Of a DNA stretch of 64,000 nucleotides, positions 1-12,435 are shown one piece after another. A program made the position numbers and the translations under genes. The DNA comes from JASLEW01 sp963732005 (GTDB lineage Bacteria > Acidobacteriota > Thermoanaerobaculia > Multivoradales > UBA5704): contig CAVSXT010000003.1 of assembly GCA_963732005.1 (NCBI GenBank), positions 682,001 through 746,000 on the forward strand, in the 5' to 3' direction. How positions within the stretch are numbered: position 1 is the stretch's first letter; the number at the start of each line of letters is the position of its first letter. The notes under the pieces are model-generated. The model had not been told where the DNA came from, ran no database searches, and saw nothing but the letters and a program-made list of their open reading frames with translations.

Positions 1-4310
<4,310 letters not shown>

Positions 4311-4639
4311 TCAGGTAGACAGTTCAAATCCCGAGCCAGCTAAAAGCACTTTCCATGCCAGGCCAACGTTTTTTTGAACAGGCTCCAACCCCCTGAATCC
4401 ACGGGAGATCCACGACCATAATCCAAAAATCCGGAGAGAATTCGGCCCAGTGGATCCAAACGAATGCCGAAGGAAGCGTCCAGGCTCATAAAGGTAACAG
4501 TTGGCCGGGCGATGGGCTTGGCTTGGTACCGCCCATCGGGGTCGCGCGTGATACCGGTGATCGGAGGGCAACGGTACAGAGCCACCGACCCGCCCGCTCT
4601 GTGGGCCGCGGTTCTCAGATCCGGCCGCAGCCGACCAAC
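4311..4639. other. Intergenic region upstream of the sensor kinase
   Basis: About 330 nt, less GC-rich than its surroundings, between two minus-strand genes. Apart from the -24/-12 promoter at 4345-4360 I see no gene, RNA or repeat. It should also hold the upstream binding sites for the activator and the 3' end of the outer-membrane protein transcript, but I recognise no clear dyad for either. Confidence 0.5.
4345..4360 (-). promoter_or_regulatory. Sigma-54 (-24/-12) promoter for the kinase/regulator operon
   Basis: On the minus strand 4360 to 4345 reads TGGCATGGAAAGTGCT, against the consensus TGGCAYR-N4-TTGCW. The invariant GG and GC dinucleotides are separated by exactly 10 nt. Transcription would start about 12 nt downstream, near 4334, leaving a 24-nt leader before ATG 4310. 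Since the operon encodes an NtrC-type activator, autoregulation is a reasonable inference. Confidence 0.6.
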
Positions 4640-6973
4640 TCAGAACTTGATTGCGATGCCGCCGAGGATGCTGCGGTGCAGCTGAGTGTCGGTGCTGACC
4701 AGGTAGGGCGCCGTGCCGCGGCTCAGCTCCATGTCGACCTGCAGCGCCCACTGGGAAGCCAGGTTCCAGAGGATGCTCAGATCCTGGGAGAGCATGAGCT
4801 GCAAGCGGTCGAAGTCCACCGGCGCCATGCTGGCCGCGGCGCCGGGTGCCGCGAGACCCGAAGCCAGCGGCACCTGGCCCTGGGTCAGATGCTGGAAGGC
4901 GAGGAAAACACCGGTCGAAGTGTGGAGGAAGCGGGTATCGAGGGACGTCACCATGTACCGGAGCTGGTTCCGGTAGGGACGGCCGTCGGCGCCGACGAAG
5001 ATTCCGCCGCCACCGGTGGCGAAGCTCGACTCGAACGAGGTCTTGACCCCCGGCGACAGGCGGTGACTGACCGTCAGGCGCGCCTCGGGCACCCGGTCGC
5101 CGGGCACCAGGTAGATGCTCTCCAGGCGATCGAAGACCTGGTCGCTGAAGTACAGCCGCAGGGTCTGGCCGACGATGCGCTCCAGGCCGCTGAACGAGAT
5201 CGCGTCGTCGTCGTTGGCGTGGCGCGAGATGCTCAGCTCGTAGCACGCCCTGGCGTCCTGCTCGCACAGCTCGGATTCCTTGAACAGGGCGGGCAGGAAC
5301 TGCGGATTGATCGGGCTCTCCTGGTACACCCGATGGGTCGCCGACCCGCGGGCCTGCCAACCGTCATCCATCTGCAGCACCAGGCCGCCCTGCGGCGTCA
5401 GCGACACGCTGCCGTCGAGCAGCGTGGTGTAGAGGCCGTATTCGACCAGGAAGGCCGGCTGCAGCCGGGTGCCGCCGCGGCTGAAGAAATCGATGCTCTG
5501 GTGGTCCGCCTCCAGGCTGGCCAGGCTCGACGCGGTGTTTGGCGCCAGGGCGCCCGGGGGAGCCAGCGGCGCGAACGAGCTCGAACCGGTTGGCATGGCG
5601 GCGAGGAAGCTGACCGCCGGCGCCAGGTCGAGCAGGCTGTCGCTGTACCGGAAGCCGGCCTGCAGCGTGTTGTCACCGCTCTCGCCGAGGCCCGTGGTGT
5701 AGGAACCCTCGACGTTCCAGGTCCGGGAGGCGCCGGGGATGGATGCCGGGTCGATGGCGCTCTGGCGGTTGTAGTTGTTCTCGCTGGTGTACTGCGCCGC
5801 GAAATCGGAGTGGCTGTTTTCGCCCAGCTTCTGGCTCCAGCTCACCTGGTAGTGGTCGAGTCCCACCGGCTCGCCGGGCCCGTTGGCGGTGCGCGGCAGC
5901 AGGTGGTTGCTGAGCGAGGTGACGGTGATCTTGCTGCTGGGTCCCGCCTCGAGGTTGAGCGACAGGGCGCTCGTCTTGCCGTCGGCGGAACCGCTGGCGG
6001 CGCTGCTGCCGCCGGCGAAGAGGCCGTCCGAGCTCACCTGCGAGAAGCGGCCCGAGAGTCCCACCTGCACCTCTCCGAGCTGGCCCTCGATGCCCAGCTT
6101 GCCCTTCGAGACCTGGCCGACTCCGACCTGGGCGACGTCGGCCATGCCGGTCATGGCCTGCACCTCGGTGTGGAAGCGGCCGCCGCCGGCCGCTGCCAGC
6201 GCCGCGTCGGACAGGGTGCCGCCCGGGGTCAGTCCGCCGCCGGCTCCCGCCGGCACCGCCGCGCTGGCGGCCTTCGTCGAGCCCGCCTGGGACTGCGGCC
6301 CCTCGGCGGCGTCGATGTCGCGCAGCACGTCCGGGGGGATGCTCGCCCGCAACGCCCAGAAATCGGCGTCCTGGTCGGGCCGCGCGGTCTTGCCGCCAGG
6401 TGCGGGATTGGCTGGGTTCGCGCCGCCGGTTCTTGCAGCACCCGCCGCTCCGGTCCGCTGCGCCAGCTGCAGCTCCAGGAACTGATAGGCCTTGCCGGTG
6501 TCGCGGGTGACCATGATCACCGCCGGCAGGAAGCCCGGCTTGTTGGCGATGATCTTGTAGAGGCCCGCCGGCAGGTCGCGGAACAGGAAGTTACCCTGCG
6601 GATCCGTCAACACCTTGTAGAGGGCGAGGTCGGCAAGCTGGTAGGCGTAAACGCCGGCCGCCGCCAGCGGCGAGGCGTTGCCGGTCACCCGTCCCGCGAG
6701 ACCGGTGCCGGGCTTCACCACCTTCGCCGCCGCGGGTGCCGCGGTCGGGGTGGCACCGCCGGCGGGCTTGGCGGGCAAGGAAGCGGGTGCCGCCTTCGGA
6801 GGCGTGGTGGAGAGCTCCGGAGGAGGCGCCGGGATGGTGGTCGGCACGAACCTGGCGGAGCTCACCTGCTGCGCCCGGGCCTCGCCGGCGCCGCTCGACA
6901 AAGCGAGCGTTCCCAATAGGATACCCGCCAGGGCAACCCTGGGAATCAACGCTGTTGGACGTGGGCGAGTCAT
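4640..6973 (-). CDS. Outer-membrane protein with N-terminal carboxypeptidase-regulatory-like domain
   Basis: Exported protein of 777 aa. A signal peptide (about residues 1-34, basic MTRPRPTALIPR then a hydrophobic core ending in ARA) is followed by a low-complexity Pro/Ala stretch and a CarboxypepD_reg-like beta-sandwich (about 100-180, including TDPQGNFLFRDLPAGLYKI). The remaining 550 residues have alternating polar/hydrophobic strands and end in Phe (GGIAIKF), typical of beta-barrels inserted by BamA. The architecture resembles TonB-receptor-like proteins of Acidobacteriota and Bacteroidota, but I see no clear plug domain, so substrate and transport role are unknown. GAGGA 7 nt upstream of ATG 6973 supports the start, and a sigma-70-type promoter precedes it. 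Confidence 0.75.
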   Translation of the reverse strand: MTRPRPTALIPRVALAGILLGTLALSSGAGEARAQQVSSARFVPTTIPAPPPELSTTPPKAAPASLPAKPAGGATPTAAPAAAKVVKPGTGLAGRVTGNASPLAAAGVYAYQLADLALYKVLTDPQGNFLFRDLPAGLYKIIANKPGFLPAVIMVTRDTGKAYQFLELQLAQRTGAAGAARTGGANPANPAPGGKTARPDQDADFWALRASIPPDVLRDIDAAEGPQSQAGSTKAASAAVPAGAGGGLTPGGTLSDAALAAAGGGRFHTEVQAMTGMADVAQVGVGQVSKGKLGIEGQLGEVQVGLSGRFSQVSSDGLFAGGSSAASGSADGKTSALSLNLEAGPSSKITVTSLSNHLLPRTANGPGEPVGLDHYQVSWSQKLGENSHSDFAAQYTSENNYNRQSAIDPASIPGASRTWNVEGSYTTGLGESGDNTLQAGFRYSDSLLDLAPAVSFLAAMPTGSSSFAPLAPPGALAPNTASSLASLEADHQSIDFFSRGGTRLQPAFLVEYGLYTTLLDGSVSLTPQGGLVLQMDDGWQARGSATHRVYQESPINPQFLPALFKESELCEQDARACYELSISRHANDDDAISFSGLERIVGQTLRLYFSDQVFDRLESIYLVPGDRVPEARLTVSHRLSPGVKTSFESSFATGGGGIFVGADGRPYRNQLRYMVTSLDTRFLHTSTGVFLAFQHLTQGQVPLASGLAAPGAAASMAPVDFDRLQLMLSQDLSILWNLASQWALQVDMELSRGTAPYLVSTDTQLHRSILGGIAIKF

Positions 6974-6995
6974 CGCTGATCCTCGACGACACTAG

Positions 6996-7025
6996 ACTGT
7001 ACTGTTTCGCAACGAACGGTGTCAA
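6996..7025 (-). promoter_or_regulatory. Sigma-70-type promoter for the outer-membrane protein gene
   Basis: On the minus strand a perfect -35 TTGACA (7025-7020) and a -10 TACAGT (7001-6996) are separated by 18 nt, 23 nt before ATG 6973. It is one of the few promoters in this window with a consensus -35. Confidence 0.55.
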
Positions 7026-7035
7026 TCAGGGGGCG

Positions 7036-7051
7036 CTGGGTCATGACCCAG
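7036..7051. promoter_or_regulatory. 16-bp perfect palindrome between potD and the outer-membrane protein gene
   Basis: CTGGGTCATGACCCAG is a perfect dyad just upstream of the -35 box at 7020-7025 and 12 nt after the potD stop. It could be an operator for the outer-membrane gene or the stem of a potD terminator. No T-run follows, so an intrinsic terminator is not well supported. Confidence 0.4.
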
Positions 7052-7062
7052 TACCCAATCAA

Positions 7063-8095
7063 TCAGCGGGCCTTCACCTCGGTCCACAACCGGTCGAGCA
7101 GCGGCGTGGTGGCGCCGAGGTCCTGGATCAGCTCGCAGCGGTCAACCACGGCAGGCGGCGGGTACACCGCGGGGTCGTCGCGGATGGCCGGATCCACCAG
7201 CCGGCGGGCGGCGCGGTTGGCGCTGGCGTAACGGACGCCGTCGACGACGCGGGCGGCGACCGCAGGCTCCAGGAGGTAGTCGAGGAAGGCATAGGCGGCG
7301 TCGACATGGCGGGCGGTGCTCGGCATCGCCAGGCTGTCGATCCACAGGGTACCGCCCTCCTTCGGCACCACGTAGCCGAAGCGCCGCGGGTCCTGTGCCA
7401 CCACCTTGGCGAGCTCGCCGCTCCAGCCCTGCGCCAGATCCACGTCGCCGGCCGCCAGCAGGTTGGCGAATTCGCTGCTGTTGTAGGTGCGCACCAGCCG
7501 CTTCTGCTCCTGCAGCCGGGCGGCGGCGCGGCGCAGGGCTGCCGGGTCGCGCTCGTTGATCGATCGGCCGTCGAGCTTCAGCGCGGCGCCGAAGGCCTCG
7601 CGCATGTCGTCGAGGATCAGGATGCGGCCGGCATGGCGCGGATCGAACAGCGCCTGCCAGCTGTCCACCGGCTCCGTCACCTTGCGCCGGTCGTAGCCGA
7701 TGCCGGTGGTGCCCCAGAGGTAGGGCAGCGAGACCCGGTTGCCGGGGTCGAAGACGCGGTCGAGCAGGCGCGGCTCGAGGTTGGCGAAGCCCGGCAGGCG
7801 GCGGTGGTCGAGTTGCCGCAGCAGCCGCTGCGGCCCGAGCACCTGCACCATGTAGTCGGAGGGCACCACCAGGTCGTAATCGGCGACCCCCGATTGCAGC
7901 TTCTTCGAGCAGCGCCTCGTTCGAGGAGTAGGTGTCGATCTCGACCCGGATGCCGGTGCGGCGCTCGAAGTCGCTCACCACCGCCGCCGGCAGGTAGTTG
8001 GTCCAGATGTAGACGTTGAGCCGGCGCGCCCCTTCCGGGCCGCCGCATGCCAGGGCCGCCAAAGCCAGCAGGACCGGGAGCACCGCCCGCCTCAC
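7063..8095 (-). CDS. potD: PotD-like spermidine/putrescine-binding lipoprotein, apparent frameshift
   Basis: Periplasmic solute-binding protein of a polyamine ABC importer. GTG 8095 overlaps the potC stop (GTGA). The N-terminus MRRAVLPVLLALAALACG is a lipoprotein signal with a Cys lipobox, and the mature part starts RRLNVYIWTNYLP, characteristic of PotD/PotF. Reading continues to YSSNEALLE at about 7905, where the frame breaks. The other frame then carries the rest without loss (LQSGVADYDLVVPSDYMVQVL through LWTEVKAR), including YLWGTTGIGYD. At 7900-7909 the minus strand reads CTCGAAGAAG where CTCGAGAAG would restore one frame of about 343 aa, so one extra A accounts for the break. The intact flanks argue for sequencing error over a true pseudogene. 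Confidence 0.85.
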
Positions 8096-8922
8096 GCCGG
8101 GCCCCCGGCGTCTCGCCGCAGCAACCGGTGCGCCATGACGATCGGTGCCACGGTCACCGCCAGCAGCGCCGTCGAGACGGCGTTGACCTCCGGCGTCACG
8201 CCGGACTTGAGCAGCGAATAGACGTGCAGCGGCAGGGTGGTGGCGCCGGCGCCGGCCACGAACGAGGTGATCACGTAGTCGTCGATCGACAGGGTGAAGA
8301 CCAGCAGCGCGCCGGCCGCGATCCCCGGCGCGGCCAGCGGCAGGGTGACGCGGCGCAGGACCTCCCAGCCGCCGGCGCCGAGGTCGCGGGCGGCCTCCGC
8401 CAGGGCCGGATCGAGCCCGGCGAGCCGGGCTCGCACCACCAGGGCGACGTAGGAGATGCTGAAGACGACGTGGGCGATGAGCACGGTGGCCAGCGACAGG
8501 CGCAGGCGCAGGGTGCCGAACAGGGTGAGCAGGGCCGCGCCGATCACCACTTCGGGAAGGATCACCGGCAGCAGCAGCAGCACCTGGGTGACGGCGCGGC
8601 CGCGCGCCCGGGGCGTCGCCGGCGTCGCGAAGGCGAGCGCCGCCATGGTGCCGACGAGCGTGGCGAGCGCGGTGGCCAGGGCGGCGATCAGCAGGCTGTT
8701 GCGAGCCGCCCGCAGCAGCCGGTCGTCATGCAGCAGCTGGCCGTACCAGGAGAGCGTGAAGCCCTCCCAGACCGCCGTCTGGCGGGCGCGATTGAAGGAG
8801 AACGCCATCAGCACGGCGATTGGCGCATAGAGGAACAGGTAGACGGCGGCGGTATGGGTCGCCAGCAGCGTCCGCGGCCAGCGCGGCGGGCCCGCGGCGG
8901 CAGGCGGCGGCGCCGGCGTCAC
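8092..8922 (-). CDS. potC: PotC-like polyamine ABC transporter permease
   Basis: Inner-membrane permease of 276 aa with about six transmembrane helices. The EAA loop that contacts the ATPase reads AEAARDLGAGGWEVLRRVTLPLAAPGI, with the first conserved residues E-A-A and the distal G. The N-terminal membrane segment (VYLFLYAPIAVLMAFSFN) is typical of PotC/PotI. I place the start at GTG 8922, which overlaps the potB stop (GTGA); the reading frame upstream of it is only a shadow of potB. The stop overlaps the potD start, so potB-potC-potD are tightly coupled. Confidence 0.92.
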   Translation of the reverse strand: MTPAPPPAAAGPPRWPRTLLATHTAAVYLFLYAPIAVLMAFSFNRARQTAVWEGFTLSWYGQLLHDDRLLRAARNSLLIAALATALATLVGTMAALAFATPATPRARGRAVTQVLLLLPVILPEVVIGAALLTLFGTLRLRLSLATVLIAHVVFSISYVALVVRARLAGLDPALAEAARDLGAGGWEVLRRVTLPLAAPGIAAGALLVFTLSIDDYVITSFVAGAGATTLPLHVYSLLKSGVTPEVNAVSTALLAVTVAPIVMAHRLLRRDAGGPA

Positions 8923-9947
8923 AGCAGCTCCCAACCGGCCGGCCGCCCGCCCGCCTCGCCGGGCGCGGCGCGGCGGGCGAGGCGCGTGCCGGCGGCGAGC
9001 AGCAACAGCACCGCGACGGTGAGCTCGAAGGCGAGCGCGGCGCCGAACGGCTGGTTGCGGGCGACGGCAAACTGGTTCTGGATCAGGTTGCCGAGCAGCA
9101 TGGTGTGCGCCCCGCCCAGCAGGTCGGAGACCACGAACTGCCCGAGGCTCGGGACGAACACCAGCACCACCCCGGCGGCGATGCCGGGCAGCGCCAGTGG
9201 CACGGTGACCCGCCGCAGCACCGCGGTCCGGCCGGCGCCGAGGTCGGCCGCCGCCTCCAGCAGGCCGCGGTCGAGCCGCTCGAGCGCGGCGTAGAGCGGC
9301 AGGATCATGAACGGCAGCTCGCCGTACACCAGGCCGGCCATCACCGCGCCGCCGGTGTAGAGCAGCGGCAGCGGCCGCGAGATGAGGCCGGCGCCCAGCA
9401 GCAGGTGGTTGAGCAGGCCCTCGGTGCGCAGGATGAACATCCAGGCATAGGTCCGGATCAGGAAGCTGCTCCACAACGGCACCACCACCAGGCCCAGCAG
9501 CAGCCCCTTGCGGCGGCGCGGCGCGTGCAGCGCCAGGGCATAGGCGGCCGGGAAGCCGATCGCCAGGCAGACGCCGGTGGTGAGCGCCGCCATCCACAGC
9601 GAGCGCCAGGCGATGCCGAGGTAGAGGCCCTGCAGCGTCTGCCGGTAGCTGGCCAGGAACGCTCCCGAGCGCAGATAGGCGGCGAGGTCGGGGATCGGCT
9701 GCAGGCCGCCGTAGATGCCGCGCTGGGAGCCGCTCACTCCCAGCATCAGCACCAGCGGCAGCAGGAAGAACAACCCGAGCGCCAGCCACGCCGGCAGCGC
9801 CAGCGCCGCCGCGCCCAGCCGCAAGCGCGGCCGCTCGGGTGCCGGCGGTCGCTCGGGCGGCCGGGCCGGCGATTGGTCAGGCGGCTGGGCCGGCGACTGG
9901 TCGGGCGGCTGGGCCGCCGTACCGTCCTGCCGCGGATGTCGAGCCAT
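8919..9947 (-). CDS. potB: PotB-like polyamine ABC transporter permease
   Basis: Inner-membrane permease of 342 aa from ATG 9947. After a 30-residue Pro/Gln/Ser-rich cytoplasmic head come six or seven membrane helices beginning ALALPAWLALGLFFLLPLVL, the usual PotB/PotH opening, and an EAA loop (LEAAADLGAGRTAVLRRVTVPLALPGI). The head is encoded by three 24-nt tandem units and is absent from ordinary PotB proteins. The gene ends inside potC by 4 nt. Its 5' end lies only 76 nt from the divergent mntA gene, which separates it from potA, so the transporter is not a single operon here. Confidence 0.9.
   Translation of the reverse strand: MARHPRQDGTAAQPPDQSPAQPPDQSPARPPERPPAPERPRLRLGAAALALPAWLALGLFFLLPLVLMLGVSGSQRGIYGGLQPIPDLAAYLRSGAFLASYRQTLQGLYLGIAWRSLWMAALTTGVCLAIGFPAAYALALHAPRRRKGLLLGLVVVPLWSSFLIRTYAWMFILRTEGLLNHLLLGAGLISRPLPLLYTGGAVMAGLVYGELPFMILPLYAALERLDRGLLEAAADLGAGRTAVLRRVTVPLALPGIAAGVVLVFVPSLGQFVVSDLLGGAHTMLLGNLIQNQFAVARNQPFGAALAFELTVAVLLLLAAGTRLARRAAPGEAGGRPAGWELL
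9853..9924. repeat. Three in-frame 24-nt tandem repeats in the potB 5' end
   Basis: Units at 9853-9876, 9877-9900 and 9901-9924 start TCGGGCGG or TCAGGCGG and are nearly identical apart from the last 9 nt of the third. They encode an eight-residue Pro/Gln/Asp/Ser repeat at the PotB N-terminus, outside the membrane domain. Confidence 0.85.
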
Positions 9948-9997
9948 GATCGCCGATGATGCCCCGGCCCCGCGCCGCGGCGCAAGGGCCGCCAGCC

Positions 9998-10003
9998 TAT
10001 ACT
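9998..10003 (+). promoter_or_regulatory. Probable -10 element for mntA-hepT
   Basis: TATACT at 9998-10003 lies 20 nt before ATG 10024, with the ribosome site GAGGAG at 10011-10016. No good -35 is visible. It lies in the gap between the divergent potB and mntA genes. Confidence 0.4.
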
Positions 10004-10023
10004 GCCGGCTGAGGAGCGCCGTC

Positions 10024-10488
10024 ATGCCAGCCAACCCGATCGACCCGCCGCCGCTTCGGATCGGCGAGCTGCGGCGCTATTTCGCGGACCGCCCGGAGCT
10101 GGGCGTGGCCGCCGTCTATCTGTTCGGCAGCCATGCCGCCGGCCGGGCGCACCGCGAGAGCGATCTCGATCTCGGCGTGCTGCTGCGCTGGGAGTCCATG
10201 GCCGAGCGGCGCGACCGCTTCGCGGTGCGGCTCCGGCTGGCAGGCGAGCTGGAGCGGCTGGCGGCGCCGGGGGCGCCCGACGTCGTCATCCTCAACGACG
10301 CGCCGCCGCTGCTCGGCCGCCATGTCGTCACCACCGGCGCCCGCATCTACCTGGCGGATGCGGCGGCGGATCACGCCTATGTGCGCGACGTCCAGCTGCG
10401 GGCCGCCGATCTCTCTCCGTTCCTGGCCCGCATGCGCCGGCTGAAGCTCGAATGGCTGGCCCGTCCGGATGGATCCGTGGCGCCATGA
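10024..10488 (+). CDS. mntA: MntA-type minimal nucleotidyltransferase (antitoxin of the HEPN/MNT pair)
   Basis: Small cytoplasmic nucleotidyltransferase of 154 aa. The signature GSHAAGRAHRESDLDLGV matches the GS-x(9-11)-DxD motif of the MNT family, and VVILNDAP supplies the later strand. Family knowledge: MntA antitoxins AMPylate a tyrosine of HepT and silence it. ATG 10024 has GAGGAG 7 nt upstream. The stop overlaps the hepT ATG (ATGA), the usual arrangement for this two-gene module. Both genes run opposite to the polyamine transporter genes on either side. Confidence 0.9.
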   Translation: MPANPIDPPPLRIGELRRYFADRPELGVAAVYLFGSHAAGRAHRESDLDLGVLLRWESMAERRDRFAVRLRLAGELERLAAPGAPDVVILNDAPPLLGRHVVTTGARIYLADAAADHAYVRDVQLRAADLSPFLARMRRLKLEWLARPDGSVAP

Positions 10489-10904
10489 GCCCAGTCGTCG
10501 AGCGGCTGGCGGAGCTGCGCCGCCATCTCGACCACCTGCGCGAGCTGCGGCCGCGGGTGGTCGGGGCGGCGGCGCTGCGGCAGGACCTCTCCTTGCACAA
10601 CGACGTCCTCTTTTCGCTGCTCACCGTCTGCCAGCTGGTGATCGACGTCGCCGGCGAGCTGTCCGCCCGGCACGGGATGCGCTTCGAGGACTACACCGAG
10701 GCGATCGCCAACCTCGCGCGCATCCCCGAGATCCCGCCGGAGGTGGTGCCGGAGCTGCTGCCCCTGGCCGGATTCCGCAACGTGCTGATCCACGAATACG
10801 TGGCGCTCGACTTGGAGCGGGCAGTCGAGGCGCTTGGGCGACTCGAACCGATCGCGCGCTTCGCGGCGGCGGTCCGCGACCTCGAGGCCGGGCGCTCCGG
10901 GTAG
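10485..10904 (+). CDS. hepT: HepT-type HEPN ribonuclease toxin (DUF86)
   Basis: All-alpha HEPN protein of 139 aa. The catalytic motif RNVLIHEY near residue 100 matches RX4-6H with the following Tyr, the residue modified by MntA in characterised pairs. ATG 10485 overlaps the mntA stop. The stop TAG (10902-10904) lies one base before the potA stop codon on the other strand, so the two genes converge with no spacer. The predicted role is an RNase toxin held inactive by MntA. Confidence 0.9.
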   Translation: MSPVVERLAELRRHLDHLRELRPRVVGAAALRQDLSLHNDVLFSLLTVCQLVIDVAGELSARHGMRFEDYTEAIANLARIPEIPPEVVPELLPLAGFRNVLIHEYVALDLERAVEALGRLEPIARFAAAVRDLEAGRSG

Positions 10905-10905
10905 G

Positions 10906-12027
10906 TCAGCGGCGCAGCACGACGCCGTGGCGGGGGTCCCAGCAGAGCAGCGCGGGGCTGCCCGGCTGGGGATCCGGCTCGGACAGGTCGCCGCCGGGGG
11001 GGCCGGCGTTCGACCGGTGGACGACCCGGCGGCCGCCGGCGGTGTCGCGGACCAGCCAGACGGTGCGCGTCCCCTGGTAGATCCGTTCCTCTACGGTGAC
11101 CTGCAGCGCCGCCAGGCCGGCGCCTGGCGGTGACGCCGCCGGGCGTAGCGTCAGCTTCTCGGGACGTACCGCCAGCCGCACCGTGTCGCCGGCGCGCGCC
11201 GCCCCGGCGGCGGCCGGCATCTCCACCTCGGGGCCGCCCGCCAGCCGCAAACGGAGCCGCCCGTCGCCGGCGATGCCGAGCACCTCGGCGTCCCAGAGGT
11301 TCGCGGCGCCGGTGAAGGTGGCGACGAAGGCGGTCTCCGGCCGCTCGAAGATCTCGAGCGGCGTGCCGACCTGCTCGATTCGGCCCTCGCTCATCACCGC
11401 CACCCGGTCGCTCAGCGCCAGCGCCTCCTGCTGATCGTGGGTGACCAGCAGGAAGGTGATGCCGACGGCGCGCTGCAAACGCTTGATCTCGAGCTGCATC
11501 GCCTGGCGCAGCTCCTGGTCGAGGGCGGCCAGCGGTTCGTCGAGCAGCAGGACCTGGGGCTCGAGCGCCAGGGCGCGGGCCAGGGCGACGCGCTGCCGCT
11601 GGCCGCCCGAGAGCTCCTGCGGGTAGCGGCGGTCGAGGCCGCGCAGGCGCACCAGCGAGAGCGCCGCCGCCACCCTGGCGGCCGCCGCCGGGCGGCGCGG
11701 TCGCGGCGGCCCGAGGTAGCGCAGGCCGAAGGCGACGTTCTCCGCCACCGTCAGGTGGGGGAACAGGGCGTAGTGCTGGAAGACCAGGTTCGCCGGCCGC
11801 CGGTGAGCCGGGGTGCGAGTCACGTCGCGGCCACCGATCCAAACCTGCCCGGAGGTCGGCCATTCGAGGCCCGCCACCAGGCGCAGGAGGGTCGTCTTGC
11901 CGCAGCCGCTCGGGCCCAGCAGGGAGAACAGCTCGCCGGCGCCCACGGCGAGGCTGACGGCGTCGACCGCCGTCACCTCGCCGAAGCGCTTGGTGATCGC
12001 CTGCAGCTCGACGCGGCAGGGACTCAG
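10906..12027 (-). CDS. potA: PotA-like polyamine ABC transporter ATP-binding protein, probable CTG start
   Basis: ATPase subunit with Walker A LLGPSGCGKTT, Q-loop LVFQHYALFPHLTVAEN, signature LSGGQRQRVALARAL, Walker B VLLLDEPLAALD and a C-terminal TOBE-type region. The first ATG/GTG/TTG in frame is GTG 11976, which puts Walker A at about residue 20 and cuts off the first strand. The in-frame upstream sequence VELQAITKRFGEVTAVDAV is the normal ABC N-terminus, so translation probably begins at a CTG; 12027 gives 373 aa. No standard start codon exists further upstream before the neighbouring gene. A local sequence error is an alternative. Separated from potBCD by mntA-hepT. Confidence 0.88.
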   Translation of the reverse strand: MSPCRVELQAITKRFGEVTAVDAVSLAVGAGELFSLLGPSGCGKTTLLRLVAGLEWPTSGQVWIGGRDVTRTPAHRRPANLVFQHYALFPHLTVAENVAFGLRYLGPPRPRRPAAAARVAAALSLVRLRGLDRRYPQELSGGQRQRVALARALALEPQVLLLDEPLAALDQELRQAMQLEIKRLQRAVGITFLLVTHDQQEALALSDRVAVMSEGRIEQVGTPLEIFERPETAFVATFTGAANLWDAEVLGIAGDGRLRLRLAGGPEVEMPAAAGAARAGDTVRLAVRPEKLTLRPAASPPGAGLAALQVTVEERIYQGTRTVWLVRDTAGGRRVVHRSNAGPPGGDLSEPDPQPGSPALLCWDPRHGVVLRR

Positions 12028-12038
12028 GTGGCTGCCGA

Positions 12039-12305
12039 CTAGAAGTGCACCCGCATGCCGAACTTGCTCCAGAGCCAGAGCGCGAGCATCGCGCCGAGGA
12101 TCGAGAGCACGAAGCCCGCGGGATGGAACTTGTCGTTGCTGGGTCGCCAGATCAGCCCGGCGACGAAGCCGCCGATGAGCGAGCCGATGATGCCCAGCAC
12201 CGTCGTGGCGATCAGGCCCATGTGCGGGCCGCCGACGAAGTAGCGTGCGATGAGACCGGCGAAAAAGCCTACGACCAGCGCCCAGATGACGTGGAAACAG
12301 CCCAT
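12039..12305 (-). CDS. GlsB/YeaQ/YmgE-family small membrane protein
   Basis: Membrane protein of 88 aa with three helices. The glycine-rich pattern IWALVVGFFAGLIARYFVGG, then TTVLGIIGSLIGGFVAG, then a final ALWLWSKF segment matches the transglycosylase-associated (YeaQ) family. No enzymatic role is established for the family; members are often stress-induced. GGAGG lies 8 nt before ATG 12305, and an extended -10 lies about 70 nt upstream. Its stop is 11 nt before the proposed potA start. Confidence 0.85.
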   Translation of the reverse strand: MGCFHVIWALVVGFFAGLIARYFVGGPHMGLIATTVLGIIGSLIGGFVAGLIWRPSNDKFHPAGFVLSILGAMLALWLWSKFGMRVHF

Positions 12306-12372
12306 GACCGCGCCTCCTCTCGGGTTGGATCGGTTGGCCTGCCGCGCCCTCGGGCCGGCCGCTTTGGTGCCC

Positions 12373-12381
12373 AGGATAGCA
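12373..12381 (-). promoter_or_regulatory. Extended -10 promoter for the YeaQ-type gene
   Basis: The minus strand reads TGCTATCCT, an extended -10 (TGn then TATCCT), about 68 nt before ATG 12305. No -35 match is apparent, as expected for an extended -10 promoter. Confidence 0.4.
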
Positions 12382-12435
12382 TCTCAGCAGTTTGGTCGCG
12401 TCCGCCCGGCTGCCTGCCGCGACGGTGGCGGCAGC

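Noticed and set aside
4311..4345. Plus-strand AGTTCAAATCC followed by GAGCCA, like the 3' end of a tRNA
   Set aside because: The T-arm stem does not pair, there is no anticodon arm upstream, and the segment runs into the coding start of the kinase on the other strand.
7063..8095. potD considered a real pseudogene
   Set aside because: Only one extra base disrupts it, both halves are fully conserved, and the same error signature breaks essential tmk.
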